Assembly (NCBI GenBank): GCA_003566155.1
Contig: PXEP01000198.1
Span: 1-33,749, forward strand
Reading direction: 5' to 3'
Source: Candidatus Acetothermia bacterium
GTDB lineage: Bacteria > Bipolaricaulota > Bipolaricaulia > Bipolaricaulales > Bipolaricaulaceae
DNA length: 33,749 bases
A model generated the notes under the pieces. It was not told the origin of the DNA and did no database searches. It was given only the letters and a program-made list of their open reading frames with translations. Shown one piece after another: positions 30,262 through 33,749 of the stretch (within the stretch, counting starts at the first letter, position 1; each line of letters starts with the position of its first letter). The translations under genes and the position numbers were made by a program.

Positions 30262-31152
30262 CTAGCATTCGGTGTCGGGACAGGCGGGGCCGTCGGGGCG
30301 CTCGATCTCGATGGTGGCGTGTTCAACGCCCCGCGACTGCAGCTCCTGTTTGATCCGCGCCCGTAGGTCGGCCGCTTGCTCGTAGGTATCTACCATGTCC
30401 GACACGACGTGTGTCGTGAGCACATGGTGCACGCCGTCCTGCGACCACAGGTGCGTGTGATGTATATCACATACACCTGGCACGCTGCGGACTAGCTCTT
30501 CGATCTGTCCTAGATCCAAGTCCTCGGGTACGCCCTGAAGGAGGATCACCAGCGTTTCCCGTAGCCGTTTCCCCACGTTCCACACCACATACAGCGTGAT
30601 TGCAAGCGACAGGATAGGGTCCAGGATGGGCACGTTGTGTATCCAGATGACCACGCTGGCCACCAACACCGCCAGCCACCCAAGCACGTCCTCCAGAAAG
30701 TGCCAGGTGACGATGCGGTCGGTGAGGCTGCGGCTTCCGTGCATGCGCAGGGCGGCGGCGCCGTTCACGAGGACGCCCACGACGGCGAAGGCGAACATCC
30801 CCGGAGCATGCGTGGGCTGGGGGGAGATGATCCGGGGGATCGCCTGGGACAGAACCACGACCGCCCCGCCGAACAGCACCACCGACATGAGCAATGCTCC
30901 CAACAGCGAGAAGCGCCGGTAGCCAAAGGTGAACACCTCATCGCCTCGGCGGCCGGACATCCGGGCGAACCGCCAGGTCATCCCCAGGGTGATCGTGTCC
31001 CCCAGATCGTGCAGGGCATCGGACAGGATGGCCATGCTATTGGTCCAGATGCCACCGGCGACCTCAAACAGGGTGAACCCCAGGTTAAGGAAGAACGCGG
31101 TCCGGATCCGCTGCTCCGAGGTGATCGCGTGTCTATGGTGTTCGTGGGCCAT
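30262..31152 (-). CDS. Cation diffusion facilitator (Zn/Co/Cd-type) exporter
   Basis: 296 aa from ATG 31152. There are six transmembrane helices, with the zinc-site motifs HxxxD in helix 2 ('SDALHDLGD') and helix 5 ('HFLEDVLGW'), and a His-rich N-terminus (HEHHRH). The cytoplasmic C-terminal domain ('SVPGVCDIHHTHLWSQDGVHHVLTTHVV') supplies further metal ligands. The closest group is ZitB/CzcD, which exports Zn2+ and related ions in exchange for H+. The ribosome site is weak. A GTAGCC/GGCTAC stem lies in its 5' leader at 31226-31267. Its stop codon touches array F. Confidence 0.94.
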   Translation of the reverse strand: MAHEHHRHAITSEQRIRTAFFLNLGFTLFEVAGGIWTNSMAILSDALHDLGDTITLGMTWRFARMSGRRGDEVFTFGYRRFSLLGALLMSVVLFGGAVVVLSQAIPRIISPQPTHAPGMFAFAVVGVLVNGAAALRMHGSRSLTDRIVTWHFLEDVLGWLAVLVASVVIWIHNVPILDPILSLAITLYVVWNVGKRLRETLVILLQGVPEDLDLGQIEELVRSVPGVCDIHHTHLWSQDGVHHVLTTHVVSDMVDTYEQAADLRARIKQELQSRGVEHATIEIERPDGPACPDTEC

Positions 31153-31225
31153 GGTCAGCTTCTATGGGCAATGATGGGCGGTTGATCCCCGAGCTTCAAC
31201 CAAGCTGTCACAGCGCTCCGTTGCG

Positions 31226-31301
31226 GTAGCCGGCTTTCGGGCCTCACAGCCAAGCCCCGGAGGCTACGGCGTGCACTAGGTCGTGCTCGGCTCGGACCTA
31301 G
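31226..31301 (-). other. Possible structured leader of the metal exporter
   Basis: Between the DUF6930-like gene and the CDF gene, GTAGCC/GGCTAC closes 31226-31267. A 7-bp stem, CTAGGTC/GACCTAG, spans 31276-31301 and overlaps the upstream gene's stop codon. I see no match to the NiCo or yybP-ykoY metal riboswitches. Low confidence. Confidence 0.25.
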
Positions 31302-31765
31302 GCGCTCTCCTCTCCGAGATCGTCGGGCGCGCCGTCCTCATCGGCGACACCATCAGGAGATACAAGCTGCTCCATCAGGTATTCAAGACACTTTTCGATC
31401 AGCTCCAGGCGGGGCAACGCCTCCACTTGGATGGCTGCTGGGGCCAGCTGTTCGCCTAGCCACTCGGCCAGCGCCTCATCATGTACCTGCAGTCGCCCCG
31501 GCCGATAGCTTACATCATCATCATTGGCGAACCCCACGAGTGCGTTCAGAAGGAGAGTCACCGCTGACACCTCTGTGTCCTCCGGGATTTCGCTGGAGCG
31601 CACGCGCCCTGTTTCCATGCTTCCGCACAGCCCGAGGATCGGCCCCTCGGACTCATCGGCATCGGTCTCAGCAAGCGGCGGAAACTGGACTACTGCCAAC
31701 TGCCACGTTTCATCGCCCCGCTGGGGGAGTTGGGTAAGCGCTTGTGCTTCGCTGTTTAAGTCCAT
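31298..31765 (-). CDS. DUF6930/DUF7309-like acidic protein
   Basis: 155 aa from ATG 31765, five bases after GGGGTG; ATG 31795 is an alternative. It has the pattern 'DETWQLAVVQFPP..', then a Gly-rich centre and 'RPGRLQVHDEALAEWLGEQLAPAAIQVEALPRLELIEKCLEYLMEQL'. This resembles the DUF6930/DUF7309 core ('RP..I.V.D..LA..L...L...GI.V'). Function unknown. The C-terminus is strongly acidic. Array G lies upstream. Confidence 0.65.
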   Translation of the reverse strand: MDLNSEAQALTQLPQRGDETWQLAVVQFPPLAETDADESEGPILGLCGSMETGRVRSSEIPEDTEVSAVTLLLNALVGFANDDDVSYRPGRLQVHDEALAEWLGEQLAPAAIQVEALPRLELIEKCLEYLMEQLVSPDGVADEDGAPDDLGEESA

Positions 31766-31845
31766 GAAGTCACCCCTGTCTGCTAGTTGCCTCACTCATC
31801 GTAGTGGGTGCTCGGCGCGCCCACAACTCTCCTTTTCGCGGTTAG

Positions 31846-31912
31846 GGGGACAGTCCCCATGTGGTGTTCGGGGGGGACTGTCCCCCTACTACCCCCCTTG
31901 GGGACTGTCCCC
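31846..31912. repeat. GGGGACAGTCCCC array G (3 units, 27-bp period)
   Basis: Exact units at 31846-31858, 31873-31885 and 31900-31912 (the last two in reverse centre). The array lies between the PPC-repeat gene's 3' end and the DUF6930-like gene's start, both leftward. Confidence 0.93.
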
Positions 31913-31950
31913 CTACCACTACCACATTGCCCTGAGCTTGGGGAGGGATG

Positions 31951-33749
31951 TTACGGCCTGCGCTCGACCGCGAAGCTGCCCTCCAGCTGGTAGCTCTCGA
32001 ACGTGCCCCGGATCATCCCCCCTACTGGCCCGTACTCGCTGATCGTAAGCTGAACAGGGAAAAGATCCGGCATGGCCATGTACGTGATGCCCAACGCCGA
32101 AGAAAACGGCGGTGTCCCAGCCAGCCACTGGAAGATGAACGTGGTCCCCGCTGCGCGTGGGCTGAACACCCCGGGGCCGTCCACCATGGCGAACGAAAGG
32201 CTCACGGCAGCTTCGACCGAACCTCCCATAATGCCTGTAGCTCCTGTCTCTGGATCACGCTGGCCGATCGCCGGGTACTCGTAGGCCCGCCCCTGCAGGG
32301 TGAAGCTGATCGTCCCCATGGCAGCATCGCCGGCCGGCGGGCTATCGGCTGCGGCGGGAAGGTCGGGACACGGCCCCATAGAGGCGAAGATCTCCTGCAG
32401 GATGGGCTGCGTAGAGTCAATGGTTTCCAGCTCGGTCACCGCGATCACGGATAGGTAGAGCCCGTCCGGCCCCGGTGAAGCCTGATGGACGAACGACATC
32501 CGCAACTGGCCATCCATGTCGTAGGCGTACCATTCGGCGCGCTGCCCGCCGAGGCTGGCTTGGTGCTGTTCCACAAGCACCATCCCCGGGTCGCGCTCGT
32601 TCTCGGCGATGTCCCTCTCCAGTATTTCCTTGGTCGTGCGTGCCACCGCAAAATGCGATCCGGGACCTTGCACGATCTGCGTGGTCGCCCAGTACCCAAG
32701 CAAAGTGGTGCCTCCTTCGGTTCGGCGCTTTCCGGCTTCGGTGTTGTCGTACCAGTCGCCGGGCACCCTCAGGCACATATCCCCGGCGCGGACGTCCATC
32801 CAACCGGAGGGATCCATGATCGGCGGGGCGTCCGGCTGACGCGCGGGGTCCTCAACAGGGTCAGGGTCCCCCGCGGGCGGCCCGCCGACACCGGGTGCCT
32901 CCACGCCCGGTCCGTCTGGCGCAAGCGCCGGTAACAAACGGTACCCTCCGTGCCCTTGCGTACGGTACAGGCGGACGAAATAGGTCCCCGGGGCGACGTC
33001 GGTTCGCTCCACTGCCCGGGAGGACTCGTGCCCGGAAGTATCGGAAGCAAGTACGGTCCGTCCGTTCACGTCGTAAAGATGGAGCTGAAGTTTGAGCGTC
33101 TCTTCGGCCTGGACGCTTACCGAGAGGGTCCCCGGCTCGTCTGTGGTCACCTTAAACCAGTCGTAGTTATCCGTCCCCTCCACGTTCCCGTAACCCAGAA
33201 GTCCTGTGGTCGTCCTTCCCAGTGAGATCTCCTGTGCCTGGTCCACGGTGTCGTTGGGCTCCTGGTCTCCGGGCATCGTGGCCGCCGTAAGCTTCGTGGT
33301 CAGCGTGTATCCGCCGTACCCCTGGCTTCGGTACAGGCGGATGAGGTACGTCCCCGGGGCGAGCCCGGGTCGTTCTGCTGCCCGGGAGGACTCGTGCCCG
33401 GAAGTATCGGAAGCAAGTGTGGTCCGTCCGTTCACGTCGTACAGGTGGAGCTGGAGCTTCAGCGTCTCTTCGGCCTCGACGCTCACCGAGAGCGTCCCCG
33501 GCTCATCAGTCGTCACCTTGAACCAGTCGTAGTTATCCGTACCCTCCACGTTCCCGTATCCAAGGAGTTCTGTGGTTGCCTCCCCCAGCGGGACTTCCTG
33601 CGCCAGATCCACGGTGTCGTTGGGCTCCTGGTCGCTCTCGTAGGCGACGGGCACAAGTTCTGTCTCAAGCGCATATCCTCCGTACCCTTGCGTACGGTAC
33701 AGACGGATGAAGTACGTCCCCGGGGCGAGCCCTGCCCGTTCCACCGCGC
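31951..33749 (-). CDS. Large exported protein with PPC-type repeats (5' end outside window)
   Basis: About 599 codons are visible; the frame is open to the right edge, so the start and signal peptide are missing. From the right there are pre-peptidase C-terminal (PPC) beta domains repeated every 122 residues (366 bp). Each has 'QEPNDTVD.AQ', 'LGYGNVEGTDNYDWFKVTTDEPGTLSVSV', 'LYDVNGRT' and 'APGTYF.RLYR.QGYGGY'. A Pro/Asp-rich linker near residue 290 leads to a PsbP-like region ('MCLRVPGDWYDNTEAGK'), then a beta-rich C-terminal domain ending 'GMIRGTFESYQLEGSFAVERR'. PPC domains usually bind surface or polymer substrates in secreted hydrolases. No catalytic domain is visible in this part. Confidence 0.88.
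   Translation of the reverse strand, partial: AVERAGLAPGTYFIRLYRTQGYGGYALETELVPVAYESDQEPNDTVDLAQEVPLGEATTELLGYGNVEGTDNYDWFKVTTDEPGTLSVSVEAEETLKLQLHLYDVNGRTTLASDTSGHESSRAAERPGLAPGTYLIRLYRSQGYGGYTLTTKLTAATMPGDQEPNDTVDQAQEISLGRTTTGLLGYGNVEGTDNYDWFKVTTDEPGTLSVSVQAEETLKLQLHLYDVNGRTVLASDTSGHESSRAVERTDVAPGTYFVRLYRTQGHGGYRLLPALAPDGPGVEAPGVGGPPAGDPDPVEDPARQPDAPPIMDPSGWMDVRAGDMCLRVPGDWYDNTEAGKRRTEGGTTLLGYWATTQIVQGPGSHFAVARTTKEILERDIAENERDPGMVLVEQHQASLGGQRAEWYAYDMDGQLRMSFVHQASPGPDGLYLSVIAVTELETIDSTQPILQEIFASMGPCPDLPAAADSPPAGDAAMGTISFTLQGRAYEYPAIGQRDPETGATGIMGGSVEAAVSLSFAMVDGPGVFSPRAAGTTFIFQWLAGTPPFSSALGITYMAMPDLFPVQLTISEYGPVGGMIRGTFESYQLEGSFAVERRP

Overview
The window is bacterial and GC-rich. Most genes have a clear Shine-Dalgarno sequence, and at least seven intergenic regions carry sigma70-type promoters with 16-18 bp spacers. 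Lipoproteins, SurA-like periplasmic chaperones and a small secreted protein ending in an aromatic beta-strand hint at a two-membrane envelope. The sugar-binding protein resembles Thermus-type glucose binders, and FloA, a BsuPI-domain protein and a small Cys-rich protein are also present. Together these suggest a deep-branching, probably anaerobic lineage. A Bipolaricaulota/Acetothermia-like organism is my guess, at low confidence. No rRNA, tRNA, phage or CRISPR locus was seen.

Layout. 1-98: start of a leftward winged-helix gene cut by the window edge. 640-2190: beta-helix lipoprotein. 2273-3184: FloA. 3185-4075: no convincing gene. 4076-4486: strong promoter, about 180-nt structured leader, a 51-aa secreted peptide and a hairpin. 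4733-11719: GDT1-type transporter, MATE exporter, a frameshifted zinc-finger membrane protein, two unknown exported proteins, a nucleoside phosphorylase, WrbA and OsmC. 11878-15652 (leftward): ArsR regulator, an overlapping 43-aa Cys-rich protein, an ABC exporter pair and a PpiC lipoprotein. 15908-16935: cold-shock protein and a SurA-like chaperone without a PPIase domain. 17139-19930: two small membrane or secreted proteins, then a 5'-nucleotidase split into two separately exported proteins in reversed domain order. 20128-24293: LacI regulator plus sugar ABC importer (binding protein and two permeases, no ATPase). 24340-25995: glyA behind a highly structured leader. 26102-31765: BsuPI-domain protein, dipeptide epimerase plus serine hydrolase, a RAYT (REP-associated tyrosine transposase), a CDF metal exporter and a DUF6930-like protein. 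31951-33749: large PPC-repeat exported protein, running off the right end.

The most striking feature is a family of 13-bp palindromes, GGGGACAGTCCCC, found only between genes in the right half. There are 19 units (15 exact) in seven arrays. All 12 distances between neighbouring units within arrays are exactly 27 bp (13-bp palindrome plus 14-bp variable spacer). Two arrays bracket the RAYT gene, the likely mobilising enzyme, and units abut or supply the stop codons of several genes.

The other leading candidates for new biology are the glyA leader (three abutting helices, no riboswitch class recognised), the split and permuted 5'-nucleotidase, and the 43-aa Cys-rich protein overlapping arsR.
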